64,000 nucleotides of DNA from G963662905 sp965230045. GTDB taxonomy: Bacteria; Bacteroidota; Bacteroidia; Bacteroidales; WRLA01. Positions 1-10,500 of this stretch are shown here, piece by piece. The notes under the pieces were generated by a model. It saw only the letters and a list, made by a program, of their open reading frames with translations, did no database searches and was not told the DNA's origin. The stretch spans positions 4,712,001-4,776,000 of the forward strand of contig OZ245940.1 in NCBI GenBank assembly GCA_965230045.1, read 5' to 3'. How positions within the stretch are numbered: position 1 is the stretch's first letter; every line of letters begins with the position of its first letter. Made by a program: the position numbers and the translations under genes.

Positions 1-2
1 TC

Positions 3-2246
3 CTAATGGACAATTTTGGCAGCATGATGGACAGTTTGGTATATGCCGACACGCTTCCATGGCCGCCCGAATGCGATGGCGACGGCCCATCGCTGACCCT
101 CTGCAATCCGGATGCAGACAATGCTTTGGCAGCAAGCTGGCGGCCCTCCGAAGAGTTTCAGGGAACTTTAGCCAATGAAAAATCGGTGTATGCATCACCC
201 GGCACTGCCTGTATGTTTGCCCCAAAAGTGGATTTTTCTGCCAATGCTACAAATATCGAAGAAGGGGGTAGTGTTCAATTTACAGATTTGACAGAAAACA
301 ATCCTACAGAATGGTATTGGGAATTTCCGGGAGGAAGCCCTGAAGCGTCCTCCGAACAAAATCCGGAGGTAATTTACGATCAGGCAGGTATTTACAACGT
401 CCGCCTTACGGCCACCAACGAGTTTGGAACGGCATCAAATGAAAAGGAAGGCTATATTTTAGTTAGTTTTGAACCGGGCAGCAATGATCTTGTGATCACT
501 GAAATAATGTACAACTCGCCGGATGCAGAAGTTGATTCACTCGATTTTATCGAAATTTTCAATAATGGCGATGAAATCGTTAAGTTAATGGATTTCTATT
601 TCCGTGATGGTGTTGATTTCACATTTCCGGATTGGGACCTTTATCCGGGCAGTTATCTGGTTATTGCGAAAGATGCCGAAGCAATGCAGGAATTTTTCGG
701 CACAAACTGTCTCCAGTGGACCAGCGGCAGCCTGAATAATACGGGCGAAAGCATTGTTTTAGTTGACAAGCTGGGCAATATTCTTGACAGCGTACAATAC
801 AGCAACGAACTTCCCTGGCCAACGAAATGTGATGGCGGCGGCCCTTCTTTAACATTATGCGACCCGCTTTTAGACAATACACTGGCGGAATCCTGGAGCG
901 CTTCCGAAGATTTCAGGGGTTTGCTTACCAATGGCGATTCGGTTTGGGCCACACCCGGCAGTGGCTGCATCCGCTATCCTATTGCGCGCTTTAGCGCTGA
1001 TATTCAAATTATACAGGAAGGCAATGAAGTTCAGTTTACGGACGCTTCGCGAAATAATCCCGAAAGCTGGGAATGGAGTTTTCCCGGTGGCACTCCCGAA
1101 TATTCGGAAGAGCAAAATCCCCTGGTACAGTACAATGAAGGTGGTATTTATGATGTTCAGCTTATTGTGGCCAATGAGCACGGCTCCGACACTTTACGCA
1201 AAAAGCGCTACATCAGCGTGAGCTCAAGCCCTACCAACGCGGAACTGGTCATTACAGAAATCATGTACAACAGCCCGGACGAAATCTACGATTCCATTGA
1301 GTTTTTTGAAATATACAATAACGGCACTGAGCCTGTGGATATGAGCCAGATTATTATTGTGCATGGCGTTGTGTATGATTTTCCTGAGATTGAATTAAAG
1401 CCCAAAAGATATTTTGTGCTGGCAAAGGATTCCATGGCCATGAAAAACACTTTTGATTTGGATGTCTATCAATGGTCGGAAGGCAGTTTGCGCAATGGTG
1501 GTGAACTGATCCTGCTGCGCGACCGTGCAGGTGTTACTATTGATTCTGTTTGGTATTCCGACACATTGCCATGGCCCATGCAATGTAATGGCGAGGGACC
1601 TTCCCTTACGCTGTGCAACCCCAATAACGACAATACGCTCGCATCATCCTGGGCGCCATCGCGTAATATTGCCGCAGTGCTTACCAATGGCGATGTTGTG
1701 TATGCCACACCCGGCCAGGGCTGCTTTGGAACACCCACTGCTGATTTTGAAGCTGATAATCCTGAGGTTTATGAAGAAGAATCCGTGCAGTTTTTCGACC
1801 TCTCCACCGGAATACCCAGTGAATGGTTCTGGACATTTGAGGGTGGCACACCTTCGACCAGCACAGATAAAAACCCCATCGTAAAATACAAGCAGAAAGG
1901 CAGTTGGGCGGTCACACTAACTGTTTCCAACTCAATTGGTTCGGATACGGAAACAAAAAACAGTTATATCGAAGTACTCGAAGGAAGCAGCATCAACGAA
2001 AAGGACACGAAAGGGTTGAAAATTTATCCAAATCCAGCACATGAAAGCTTATTTATCGAAAATGAATTTTACAGCGCCCATTGGCTTACAATGACCGACA
2101 TCACAGGACGCACAATTAAAACCCTTGGCATTGATCAGGGAAAAACTTCGCTGAATATTTCAGGATTTGATGCAGGCTTCTATCTGCTGCAGTTTTACGA
2201 TCAATCGAATACACTCATTTATACTACAAAACTTCAGATCCACTAA
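3..2246 (+). CDS. T9SS-exported lamin-tail/PKD modular surface protein (5' end outside window)
   Basis: The reading frame is open to the left edge, so the N-terminus and any signal peptide are missing. The first ATG in view (position 6) falls inside a domain and is probably not the true start. The visible 746 residues alternate two modules. Lamin-tail (LTD) domains recur with a shared ITEIMYNSPD opening and a PSLTLC(N/D)P close. PKD domains are marked by SVQFTDLT-like and W.FPGG(T/S)P motifs. The order is partial LTD (to about 65), PKD (75-150), LTD (160-325), PKD (330-410), LTD (415-570), PKD (578-660). The last 80 residues are a T9SS type A sorting domain with IYPNPA. Family knowledge: LTD and PKD modules occur in secreted nucleases and adhesins and mediate binding. 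No catalytic domain is visible here, so one could lie upstream of the window. The location on the cell surface or outside is inferred from the sorting domain. Confidence 0.85.
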   Translation, partial: LMDNFGSMMDSLVYADTLPWPPECDGDGPSLTLCNPDADNALAASWRPSEEFQGTLANEKSVYASPGTACMFAPKVDFSANATNIEEGGSVQFTDLTENNPTEWYWEFPGGSPEASSEQNPEVIYDQAGIYNVRLTATNEFGTASNEKEGYILVSFEPGSNDLVITEIMYNSPDAEVDSLDFIEIFNNGDEIVKLMDFYFRDGVDFTFPDWDLYPGSYLVIAKDAEAMQEFFGTNCLQWTSGSLNNTGESIVLVDKLGNILDSVQYSNELPWPTKCDGGGPSLTLCDPLLDNTLAESWSASEDFRGLLTNGDSVWATPGSGCIRYPIARFSADIQIIQEGNEVQFTDASRNNPESWEWSFPGGTPEYSEEQNPLVQYNEGGIYDVQLIVANEHGSDTLRKKRYISVSSSPTNAELVITEIMYNSPDEIYDSIEFFEIYNNGTEPVDMSQIIIVHGVVYDFPEIELKPKRYFVLAKDSMAMKNTFDLDVYQWSEGSLRNGGELILLRDRAGVTIDSVWYSDTLPWPMQCNGEGPSLTLCNPNNDNTLASSWAPSRNIAAVLTNGDVVYATPGQGCFGTPTADFEADNPEVYEEESVQFFDLSTGIPSEWFWTFEGGTPSTSTDKNPIVKYKQKGSWAVTLTVSNSIGSDTETKNSYIEVLEGSSINEKDTKGLKIYPNPAHESLFIENEFYSAHWLTMTDITGRTIKTLGIDQGKTSLNISGFDAGFYLLQFYDQSNTLIYTTKLQIH

Positions 2247-2247
2247 A

Positions 2248-3693
2248 ATGAGGAAAAATTTGAATAGCCCGTCAGTACTTTTTCTCTTGATAATCTTCTT
2301 TTTCGCTTTTGTTGTAGAGGCGCAAAATCCTGTACGCCTGGAATTTCCGGTGGACAAAAAAAGCAGCTCCTATCAATTAATCCCATTTGCGGACTCAGGT
2401 TTTGTGCTGTTTTACCCCACCGAAAAAGCCGGTAGCAAAAGTAGAATTTGGAAATTTGAGTCGTTTAACAAACAATTTGTCAAAACGGCAGAAGCAGAAA
2501 CCATGGCATTTGGGAAAGCAAACAGCTATATGAAATATGCCGATGAGCACTCCTTATACATACTTTTTTATTCTGAAAATGAAATAGGCAGCCACATTGC
2601 TTCCTGCATCAGGTATCAGCCCAAAAGCGGAACGATTGATGGTGCTGAAATCCAGATGCCCGGTAAAAGGGAAATCACTGCTTTTCTGCCGTGGCGCGAT
2701 GGTTATTTTATAGGCGTATATTCAAAAAACAATGCCGAACTGCTTCATTTTAACACTAAATCAGGTAATTTGCAGATCAAGGAACTGGGCGGCCAAAATG
2801 ATATGCGACCATTAAGCATTGCTTATACCGCCGATAGTAACCTGCTGATCAGCTGTATTGCACACCCTACGAAAAAGAGCACCGTTTTATCGTTCATCAC
2901 AATGACTGCTGACGGATACGAAAAATCCAGGAAGCAGGTGGAACGCAATGAATATCTGACAGATATTATAAAAGCCAACGATAAGCAGCCGTTATACTTT
3001 GGACTGTATAACGACAGCAAAAACCGTAACGAATACGGAGATCATTTCAGTACGGGCTTTTTCAGCCTTTCGCAAGGAAATTTCAGGTTTTTCCCATTCC
3101 GTGATATAGCGCAAAAGCATATGGATTCATTGCAGGAAGAAACAACGGAATATCTGACGCACATCAACCCGGTGCTAAGTGAAAACGGAAATTATTTGTT
3201 CTATCTGGATGCCTGGGTGCCTGATTTCCAAACAGGATCCATCATGACTTTTGATTATTACGGGCGCATGCTCCCATCCTATCAGTCGCGTTTAAATGGT
3301 TATCATCACAAAGGCTGCTTTGCTTTGGAACTCGATGAAAAAGGAAATGCAAATTGGTCGGGCATATATAACCCCAAGAACCTTTTGGCGGAAATCCCTT
3401 CCCAGATCACACAATTAATTCCACTGGAGGAAAATTATCTTCTTTGCTATAGCGAGCGTGGAAATATAAATAGTTTTCTGATTTCCAACGGACAGAAATC
3501 CAATACTACAGAAATCAGCCCCATTGAGCCTCTTTTTCCCGATGATCGCCTGCGGGAGCACCACAACAGCCGCATCATTCATTGGTATAATAACTATTAT
3601 CTCGTTTCCGGATACCAGCGCATTTCAAATATTAAGCTAAAAAACAACAAAGACAGATATATCTTTTTTATCAATTTATTGTGTGTAAACTAA
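2248..3693 (+). CDS. Secreted protein of unknown function
   Basis: The protein has 481 residues from the ATG at 2248, which lies one base after the stop of the preceding gene. An in-frame start at 2167 would overlap that gene by 80 bases and place 27 residues before the signal peptide, so I reject it. The N-terminus (MRKNLNSPSVLFLLIIFFF, cleavage probably after VEA) is a clear signal peptide. The rest is a soluble, aromatic-rich, beta-type sequence without a motif I recognise. The spacing of short hydrophobic strands (YFIGVYSKNN, NYLFYLD) would fit a propeller-like fold, but this is a guess. There is no T9SS tail. It is most likely co-transcribed with the LTD/PKD protein and may act with it at the surface. 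Function is unknown. Confidence 0.75.
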   Translation: MRKNLNSPSVLFLLIIFFFAFVVEAQNPVRLEFPVDKKSSSYQLIPFADSGFVLFYPTEKAGSKSRIWKFESFNKQFVKTAEAETMAFGKANSYMKYADEHSLYILFYSENEIGSHIASCIRYQPKSGTIDGAEIQMPGKREITAFLPWRDGYFIGVYSKNNAELLHFNTKSGNLQIKELGGQNDMRPLSIAYTADSNLLISCIAHPTKKSTVLSFITMTADGYEKSRKQVERNEYLTDIIKANDKQPLYFGLYNDSKNRNEYGDHFSTGFFSLSQGNFRFFPFRDIAQKHMDSLQEETTEYLTHINPVLSENGNYLFYLDAWVPDFQTGSIMTFDYYGRMLPSYQSRLNGYHHKGCFALELDEKGNANWSGIYNPKNLLAEIPSQITQLIPLEENYLLCYSERGNINSFLISNGQKSNTTEISPIEPLFPDDRLREHHNSRIIHWYNNYYLVSGYQRISNIKLKNNKDRYIFFINLLCVN

Positions 3694-3938
3694 GAACTTA
3701 CGCAGTGATTTCAGCTCAACCATTTATAATTTAAGCTAAGAACACTAAAATTGCCAGACATTTTTCAGCAAGTCAGATGAACAATTCTATAGCAATCATT
3801 CGTTTACATCGAAACGAAATATATCTGGTAAATTTTCCTGAAAAAATATTGACCTATATAGAGATAATGTGTAATTTAGTGTTATTCTTATTGCCAGTAA
3901 GTAAACTTTATTTTTAACCTCCCTTATCAGAAAAAAAA
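3694..3938. other. AT-rich intergenic region
   Basis: This 245-bp gap between two plus-strand secreted-protein genes presumably holds the promoter of the deacetylase-like gene. I do not find a clean TAnnTTTG element, a terminator hairpin or a small ORF with convincing features. Confidence 0.4.
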
Positions 3939-6041
3939 ATGAAACAATTATTTTTGTTCATCACCTCTGTATTGGTTTTATGCTCATCTGTTTTTGCACA
4001 AAAAAATCCCACAGAAGATTTTCAGCCCTGTTTGGGAATTCTTGATACGTATAATGGCCCTTGGGGCGGAAGATTGTCCGATTTGCGATCTGTAAAACAC
4101 ATGGCAGAAGTCAGTGGCATGCCCTTTACAATCAGTGATAATCTCCGGGAAACCCTCACCAACAAAGTTGTTATCATACCTTACGAACTCAAGTCCGGGG
4201 TTTTCAGCACAGAAGAACTATCACTATTGCAGAATTATGTTTTAAAAGGAGGCTGCCTGGTAACCAATGGTCTGGACGAAGAAAAACTCTATTCCACATT
4301 TGGCATTACTGATGTCATTAAGAAAAAGGAACGCTACACTTTATCTTTCGACTTATCAGCCGATGATTATATCTTCAATAATATTGAGGACGAAATGGAG
4401 CAAACCATTAGTTTGGGAAACAAAGAAAAAGAGAAAAGTGTGCGCACAAACTCCTTTGTTTGTTCCGGAGCAGAAGTTCTCGGCCGTTATGATGACGGAG
4501 AGGTGGCGTTTATCCGCAACACTTTTGGCAAAGGGAGGGTTTACAGTTTGGGGATACTGTTCAAACACCTGATAATAAGCGCCCAAATCAATGCAGACAA
4601 TGCACACCGCTGCTATTCAAATTGTTTTGAGCCCACTTCGGATGTACTCATAATGCTGCTCAAAAACATCTTTGCTCAGGAAGTCCCATATGCTGTATTT
4701 AAAAACACAGCGCCTACACATTACAGGGCTACCCTTGTAATAACGCATGATGTATGCAGCCATACCGCCCAAAATGGCATGAAAGCCTTTGCCGATCTTG
4801 AAAGGGAACTGGGCATAAAAGCATCGTATATGATCACAACGCACGAATTCCGTGATGATCTGGCAAGCAATAATTATGAGCCCCACCGTCATCAGGTAAA
4901 AGAAATAGCCGATATGGGCATGGAAATCGGAAGTCATTCCTATGGCCATTTCCCTGATTTTGCTGATAAAGACATTTTTCCAATGGGAAGTATTGAATAC
5001 ATAGAAGAAAACATTTATCATCCCCGATATATCGACAACAGCTGTATCGGAGGTTCGGTAATCGGCGAAACCTATGTTTCCAAGAAACTGCTTGAACGCG
5101 ACACCGACCAAAAAATCCGTTCCTTCCGCTCAGGGCATCTTGCTTATAACCGACACCTTACAGAAGCGCTCCAAACCACCGGCTATTCCTACAACAGCTC
5201 CTACGCTTCCGGAGATGTTATGACAGCTTTCCCCTACTCTGAAACTTATGATTGTTCCTATTCCGGAACCATGAGCAACATTTTGGAAATACCATTATTG
5301 ATTTCTGATGTATTTGATGAAGACCCGATCAGTGCAGACAATTATTTGGAGAAGGTTGATATTTGGCTTGATGCATCGAATAAAGTTGCTGCAAACAAAG
5401 GTTTTATTTGCCTGCTGATCCACCCCAACCGCGATTATAAAGTTTGGGCCGAAAGGGAATTCTATAAGCAATTGCCAAAAGACATCTGCGCATTAACCCT
5501 TGGCGAAGCGGGAGATTTCTGGACTGCGCGCAATAAAACCGGTTTCCGCACACAAATTGTGGAACATAATATGGAGATTATTATTCCCGATTCACTTTAC
5601 CCGCTCCATCCTGATGTGAGCTTCATAATCAATAACGGAAGTGCTTTTGAGCAAATTATACTGAAAACAGAATCAGGCAATATCATTGATAACTTCATTG
5701 TTGAAAAGCTGAACGAAGAAGATGGCGTTGTGCTGTTCAGTGAAAAAGGGACTACAGGAGTTCAGGAAAACTATTTGGAAACAAACCTGCGCTGCGCCTC
5801 CCCCTATCCGAACCCAACGAAAGGGTTTATAAACTTCCCTTTAACCATTAAAACCCAATCGGATATAGAGCTAAGACTGTTTGATTTAACAGGAGAATCA
5901 GTGCTCTATAAAAATCTCCCCGATCAAATAGCAGGGACATATCAGATTCCGCTGGACTTAACCCAATTGCACGAAGGCATTTATTTTTATTCGCTATCCG
6001 ATGGGCAGCAGAACCATAGCGGGAAAATTATTGTGAAATAG
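3939..6041 (+). CDS. T9SS-exported polysaccharide-deacetylase-like protein with amidotransferase-like N-terminal domain
   Basis: The protein has 700 residues. A signal peptide covers 1-20 (cleavage after VFA). Residues about 25-250 resemble a ThuA/glutamine-amidotransferase-like fold (VVIIPYELKSG, LLQNYVLKGGCLVTNG). Residues about 265-500 resemble a NodB-type carbohydrate esterase domain. The metal-site motif HS.GH is present in IGSHSYGHF, whereas the usual TFDDG motif reads THDVC, so the active site is altered. The C-terminal 85 residues form a T9SS sorting domain (SPYPNPTKGFINF, ending GKIIVK). A role in trimming an extracellular polysaccharide or peptidoglycan fits the fold, but the changed motif 1 means activity cannot be assumed. 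It stands alone between two intergenic gaps, convergent with the DUF58 gene. Confidence 0.75.
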   Translation: MKQLFLFITSVLVLCSSVFAQKNPTEDFQPCLGILDTYNGPWGGRLSDLRSVKHMAEVSGMPFTISDNLRETLTNKVVIIPYELKSGVFSTEELSLLQNYVLKGGCLVTNGLDEEKLYSTFGITDVIKKKERYTLSFDLSADDYIFNNIEDEMEQTISLGNKEKEKSVRTNSFVCSGAEVLGRYDDGEVAFIRNTFGKGRVYSLGILFKHLIISAQINADNAHRCYSNCFEPTSDVLIMLLKNIFAQEVPYAVFKNTAPTHYRATLVITHDVCSHTAQNGMKAFADLERELGIKASYMITTHEFRDDLASNNYEPHRHQVKEIADMGMEIGSHSYGHFPDFADKDIFPMGSIEYIEENIYHPRYIDNSCIGGSVIGETYVSKKLLERDTDQKIRSFRSGHLAYNRHLTEALQTTGYSYNSSYASGDVMTAFPYSETYDCSYSGTMSNILEIPLLISDVFDEDPISADNYLEKVDIWLDASNKVAANKGFICLLIHPNRDYKVWAEREFYKQLPKDICALTLGEAGDFWTARNKTGFRTQIVEHNMEIIIPDSLYPLHPDVSFIINNGSAFEQIILKTESGNIIDNFIVEKLNEEDGVVLFSEKGTTGVQENYLETNLRCASPYPNPTKGFINFPLTIKTQSDIELRLFDLTGESVLYKNLPDQIAGTYQIPLDLTQLHEGIYFYSLSDGQQNHSGKIIVK

Positions 6042-6055
6042 GCGTTCAGGAAATG

Positions 6056-6991
6056 CTAAAACAAGCGTCCGCGTTTCACTAAAAAGGACATCAGCACAGG
6101 ATGGAAGCCCTGATTGATATCGGCTTCGATGAGGTCAATTTTGTATTGGGCACAGCGTTCCTGCAGCTCTTTTCGATATGAAGCCATTTTCTCCACATAA
6201 GCCTTGCGCACTTCGGCAGGAAACAGCTTCAGTTCTTCGCCTGATTCCTTATCTACAAAGCGGTACGGACGATTGGGAAAATCGAAATCCACTTCGTGTT
6301 TTTTATCGGTAACATGAAAAAGCACCACCTCATGTTTGTTGTGTTTGAGATGCTGCAAAGCCTGAAAAACATGCTCAGGGTCGGTGGTATTATCGAGCAT
6401 ATCACTAAAAATAATCAGGAGGGAACGGCGGTGGATCTTCTCTGCGATCAGGTGTAGGTTTTCGGCAGCGGCAGTCGTTTTTTGCTTGTCGGAAGTATTG
6501 GATTGCAGCAATTTATCCAATTCGGTATAAAGGTATTGATGGTGCACACTGCTCGAACGCGATGCGGTGGACAGTTCCAGTTCTTTTGCAAAAACACTCA
6601 GTCCAACAGCATCCCTTTGTTTTTTCAAAAGCAGCATAATCGCTGCAGCGGCATAAACCGAAAAGCTCAGCTTGTTCATATGGTTCAGGCCGGGCTTATC
6701 AATATCCGGATAGCGCATGGAAGCAGAGTTATCAATCAAAAGCCGGCAACGCAGATTGGTTTCCTCTTCATATCTTTTTACAAAAAGCTTTTCTGTCCGT
6801 CCGTAGAGTTTCCAGTCGATATGTTTTGTGGATTCGCCATTGTTGTAGAGGCGGTGCTCGGCAAATTCGACGGAGAAGCCATGAAAAGGGCTTTTGTGCA
6901 TACCCGTAATAAATCCTTCCACTACTTGTTTGGCCAATAAATCAAGCGGGATATATCTTTGTAATTCTTCGCTACGGAGTTTATCTGACAT
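6056..6991 (-). CDS. DUF58 domain protein (MoxR/BatA-system type)
   Basis: This is a 311-residue cytosolic protein with a DUF58 core followed by a vWA-like fold. Characteristic are the stretch around GFSVEFAEHRLYNNGES, the DWKLYGRTEKLFVKRYEEE segment and the MIDAS-like DNSASM motif. The start at 6991 (MSDKLRSEEL) fits the family; a frame-open ATG 13 codons upstream would add a hydrophobic stretch not expected here. Family members normally work with a MoxR AAA+ ATPase and Bat membrane proteins, perhaps in envelope stress or metal insertion. None of those partners is in this window. It follows trxA on the same strand 65 bp downstream and may share its transcript. Confidence 0.85.
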   Translation of the reverse strand: MSDKLRSEELQRYIPLDLLAKQVVEGFITGMHKSPFHGFSVEFAEHRLYNNGESTKHIDWKLYGRTEKLFVKRYEEETNLRCRLLIDNSASMRYPDIDKPGLNHMNKLSFSVYAAAAIMLLLKKQRDAVGLSVFAKELELSTASRSSSVHHQYLYTELDKLLQSNTSDKQKTTAAAENLHLIAEKIHRRSLLIIFSDMLDNTTDPEHVFQALQHLKHNKHEVVLFHVTDKKHEVDFDFPNRPYRFVDKESGEELKLFPAEVRKAYVEKMASYRKELQERCAQYKIDLIEADINQGFHPVLMSFLVKRGRLF

Positions 6992-7056
6992 AAAAAGAGG
7001 ATATAAAAAAGCCAGGGCTCGAGAAATCAAACCCTGACCTATAAAGCTTTAAAATC

Positions 7057-7374
7057 TTATAAATGTTTTTCTAAAATGGAAGTAAGCACGTTCTCCGGAA
7101 CTGCGCCCACTTGTTTGTCAACAACTTCGCCTCCTTTGAAAAAGAGGATGGTTGGAATGTTGCGTACGCGGAATTTAGCGGTAACATCTGGATTGCTATC
7201 GACATCCATTTTGCCAACAACAACTTTATCCTTATAATCTTCACCTATTTTTTCAACGATAGGACCAACCATACGGCAGGGGCCACACCATTCTGCCCAA
7301 AAATCCAGGATTACAGGCTTATCCGACTTCATTACAAGTTCTTCAAAATTTGCATCAGTAATTTCAAGTGCCAT
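7057..7374 (-). CDS. trxA: Thioredoxin
   Basis: The protein has 105 residues, the normal length for TrxA, with the redox motif WCGPC (Cys30 and Cys33) in the FWAEWCGPCR context and the cis-Pro loop IPTILFF. It reduces protein disulfides in the cytosol and supplies electrons to ribonucleotide reductase and peroxiredoxins, according to family knowledge. It lies downstream of dnaE on the same strand, a neighbourhood I recall from other Bacteroidota. A TATCTTTG box at 7415-7422 suggests it also has its own promoter. No oddities seen. Confidence 0.97.
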   Translation of the reverse strand: MALEITDANFEELVMKSDKPVILDFWAEWCGPCRMVGPIVEKIGEDYKDKVVVGKMDVDSNPDVTAKFRVRNIPTILFFKGGEVVDKQVGAVPENVLTSILEKHL

Positions 7375-7414
7375 GACTGCTTATTTTTAATGTTTATATC
7401 TTCAATTAAAAGCT

Positions 7415-7422
7415 CAAAGATA
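7415..7422 (-). promoter_or_regulatory. Putative -7 promoter element for trxA
   Basis: Read on the minus strand this is TATCTTTG, an exact match to the Bacteroidota TAnnTTTG box, about 40 nt ahead of the trxA start. I do not see a TTG element at the expected distance, so the assignment is moderate. Confidence 0.45.
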
Positions 7423-7541
7423 GAAATAATCAACGGAAAAATACTTTAAGTAATTTTTTATCCGGCATTTTTTTTAATGATTTAGCTCAACTTAATTTCA
7501 TTCACGGCATGACTTAGTTTCTAAAAAACAAAGCGCACCCA

Positions 7542-10500
7542 TTATATTTTCTCGATTTCAAACTCAGCCAGCTCCATCTTTTTCACTTCTCTCAGGAATG
7601 CAGCTGCATCCACTTTCATAGTTGACGAAAAGTTAAGCCCTACCTTATCTTCCGTATCAATGAGCCGAAACCGAACAGGGGTTTTCCCTATATGCTCATT
7701 GGCCAGCCTGGCGAGTGTATTTACAAAATCATTATCAAGGATGCTCAAATCCTGTTTTATTGTGATACAGCGCGTGCGGTCGTTCATCAGGCCATCGAGC
7801 AGGCAAACCGACTGAATACGGAGCTCATATTCCTCACGGCCATAACGTTGCTCTATTTTTGCATTTACATAAAGCAGATTTCCTTCCTCAAAGAGATGTT
7901 TCATTTTAGCCCATGACTCGGAAAAAAGCATTAAAGAAATACTCTCGTCCGTATCCTCAAGCGTCAGGCTGCCAAAATGTGTCCCTTTTTTTGTCAGGCG
8001 CTCGTTCACAGAAGTTACGATAGCGCTGAATTTCAGGTCGGCATTTGCGAGTTTCTCCCATTTATCCTTTATGGTTTTAATATTATGCGTAGCAAATGCC
8101 TTGGTTTCGATGGCATAAAAATCGAGCGGATGGCCTGTAAGGTAGAAGCCTGTTACTTCTTTTTCTTTTTTCAGTTTTTCAAAATCCGACCATGCTTCGC
8201 ATTGGGGCATGCTTACGCTGATTTCCCCACCGCCTTCTTCACCAACTTCATCGAACATCGAAACCTGAGCAGCATTTTGTCGCTCAATTGCCGCATTCAC
8301 ATGTTTGATAATTTTCTCAAGAAAAACCGGGCCGTTGCCATTTTCCTGATAGAAATACTGTGCGCGGTGTTCGTTCGGGAAAGCGTCAAAAGCGCCCGCC
8401 ATTGCAAGGGCTTCCACACTTTTACGGTTTACTGTGCGCAGATTGACACGGGAAAGAAAATCCACAATATTTTTAAAGCGTCCGTTTTCTTCCCGTTCGC
8501 GGATAATCTCTGCAACAGGGCCTTCACCAACCCCTTTAATTGCAGCCATCCCAAAACGGATTTCTTTTTTCTCATTCACGAAAAAATTATAGCGCGATTC
8601 GTTCACATCCGGCCCCAAAACCCTTATGCCCATCCGCTTACATTCTTCAATAAAAAATGTAATTTTTTCAAGATTGTTCAGGTTGTGGCTTAATACAGAA
8701 GCCATAAACTGCGCCGGATAATGCGCTTTCAGGTAAGCGGTTTGATAGGAAACATAGCTGTAACAGGTGGCATGCGACTTATTGAAAGCGTACTTGGCAA
8801 AAGCTTCCCAGTCGTGCCAGATTTTCTCGACTTTATCTATAGGATGGCCATTTTTTTCGCAACCTTCGAGAAACTTCACTTTGAGCTCTTCCATCATGGA
8901 GATAATTTTCTTCCCCATTGCTTTACGCAGTGAATCGGACTGGCCACGGGTGAAATTTCCCAGCTTGCGCGCCAAAAGCATCACCTGCTCCTGATAGACG
9001 GTAATCCCGTATGTTTCTTTGAGGTATTCCTCCATTTCCGGGAGATCGTATTCGATGGGCTCCTGCCCGTGCTTTCTGCGCACAAACTGCGGGATATATT
9101 CCATTGGGCCAGGACGGTATAGGGCGTTCATCGCGATAAGATCCTCAAAACGAGTTGGCTTCAAAGCCTTTAGATGTTTTTTCATCCCATCGGACTCAAA
9201 CTGAAAAAGAGCTGTTGTTTCGCCACGCGCATAGAGTTCGTAAGTCTCTTTATCCTCTAGGTTTACACTCTCAATATCAATTATGTCTCCGGTAGAAAGC
9301 CGCACATTTTCCACAGCATCTTTGATAATGGAAAGCGTTTTCAAACCGAGGAAGTCCATCTTCAGCAGCCCAACATCTTCTACATGTTTTCCATCGTATT
9401 GGGTCACATATTTCAATTCCGAATCTTTGGCCGTACTGACCGGAATATATTTTTCAAGGTCATCTTTGCCAATAATAATCCCACAGGCGTGCGTTCCTGT
9501 GTTCCGAACCGAACCTTCGAGAGTATGGGCATAATCGAGCACACTGACAACCTCAGCGGTTCCTTTTTCGGATTCCGTTTTCAGTTCCGGTGATTCTTTA
9601 TAGGCTTTGTCTAAGGTCATTCCCGGCTTTTCAGGCACCAGTTTTGCCAGGCGGTTTGCTTCAGGAAGCGGGAGTTTCTGTACTCGGGCAACATCGCGAA
9701 TAGCGAGTTTAGCAGCCATTTTACCAAAAGTAATAATGTGTGCCACACGTTTTTCGCCATATTTTTTCACTACCCAATCGAGTACTTTTCCGCGGCCTTC
9801 ATCATCAAAATCAATATCAATATCCGGCATGGAAATACGGTCGGGATTCAGGAAACGTTCAAACAGCAAATCGTATTTAATCGGATCAATTTCGGTAATA
9901 CGCAGACAATAAGCCACAGCGGAACCCGCAGCAGAACCACGGCCCGGCCCCACGGCTACACCCATTTCACGGGCAGCCTTCAGGAAATCCCAAACGATAA
10001 GAAAATAGCCCGGGAAACCCATGGTTTTTATAGTATTGAGCTCAAATTCAATACGTTCTCGTGTTGACTCGTCTATAGTTCCCCAACGTTTTTCTGCTCC
10101 TTCGTAAACGATTTTTGTCAGGTACGCACTTTCCAGTTTGATGCGCAAAACCAAATCATAGCCACCCAGCCGCTCAAACGCTTTTTCCGTAAACTCTTCC
10201 TTAAGGTCGGCTTCGCCGTATTTTTCCCGGAAACTGTCCACAGTCCCAATTTCCTCAGGAATTTCAAATTCCGGCATAATTGGTTTGCGGTCGAGTTCAT
10301 AAACCTCAACTTTATCAGCTACCTCCAAAGTATTTGCCAAAGCCTGCACGTGATCCGGAAAGAGCTGATACATCTCATCGGTAGTTTTAAACCACTCCTG
10401 GGTTGTATAGCGCATTCGCGACGGGTCGTCCAGGTCTTTGCCGGTACTCAGGCAAATCAAACGGTCGTGCGCTTCAGCATCTTCTTTATTGATAAAATGC

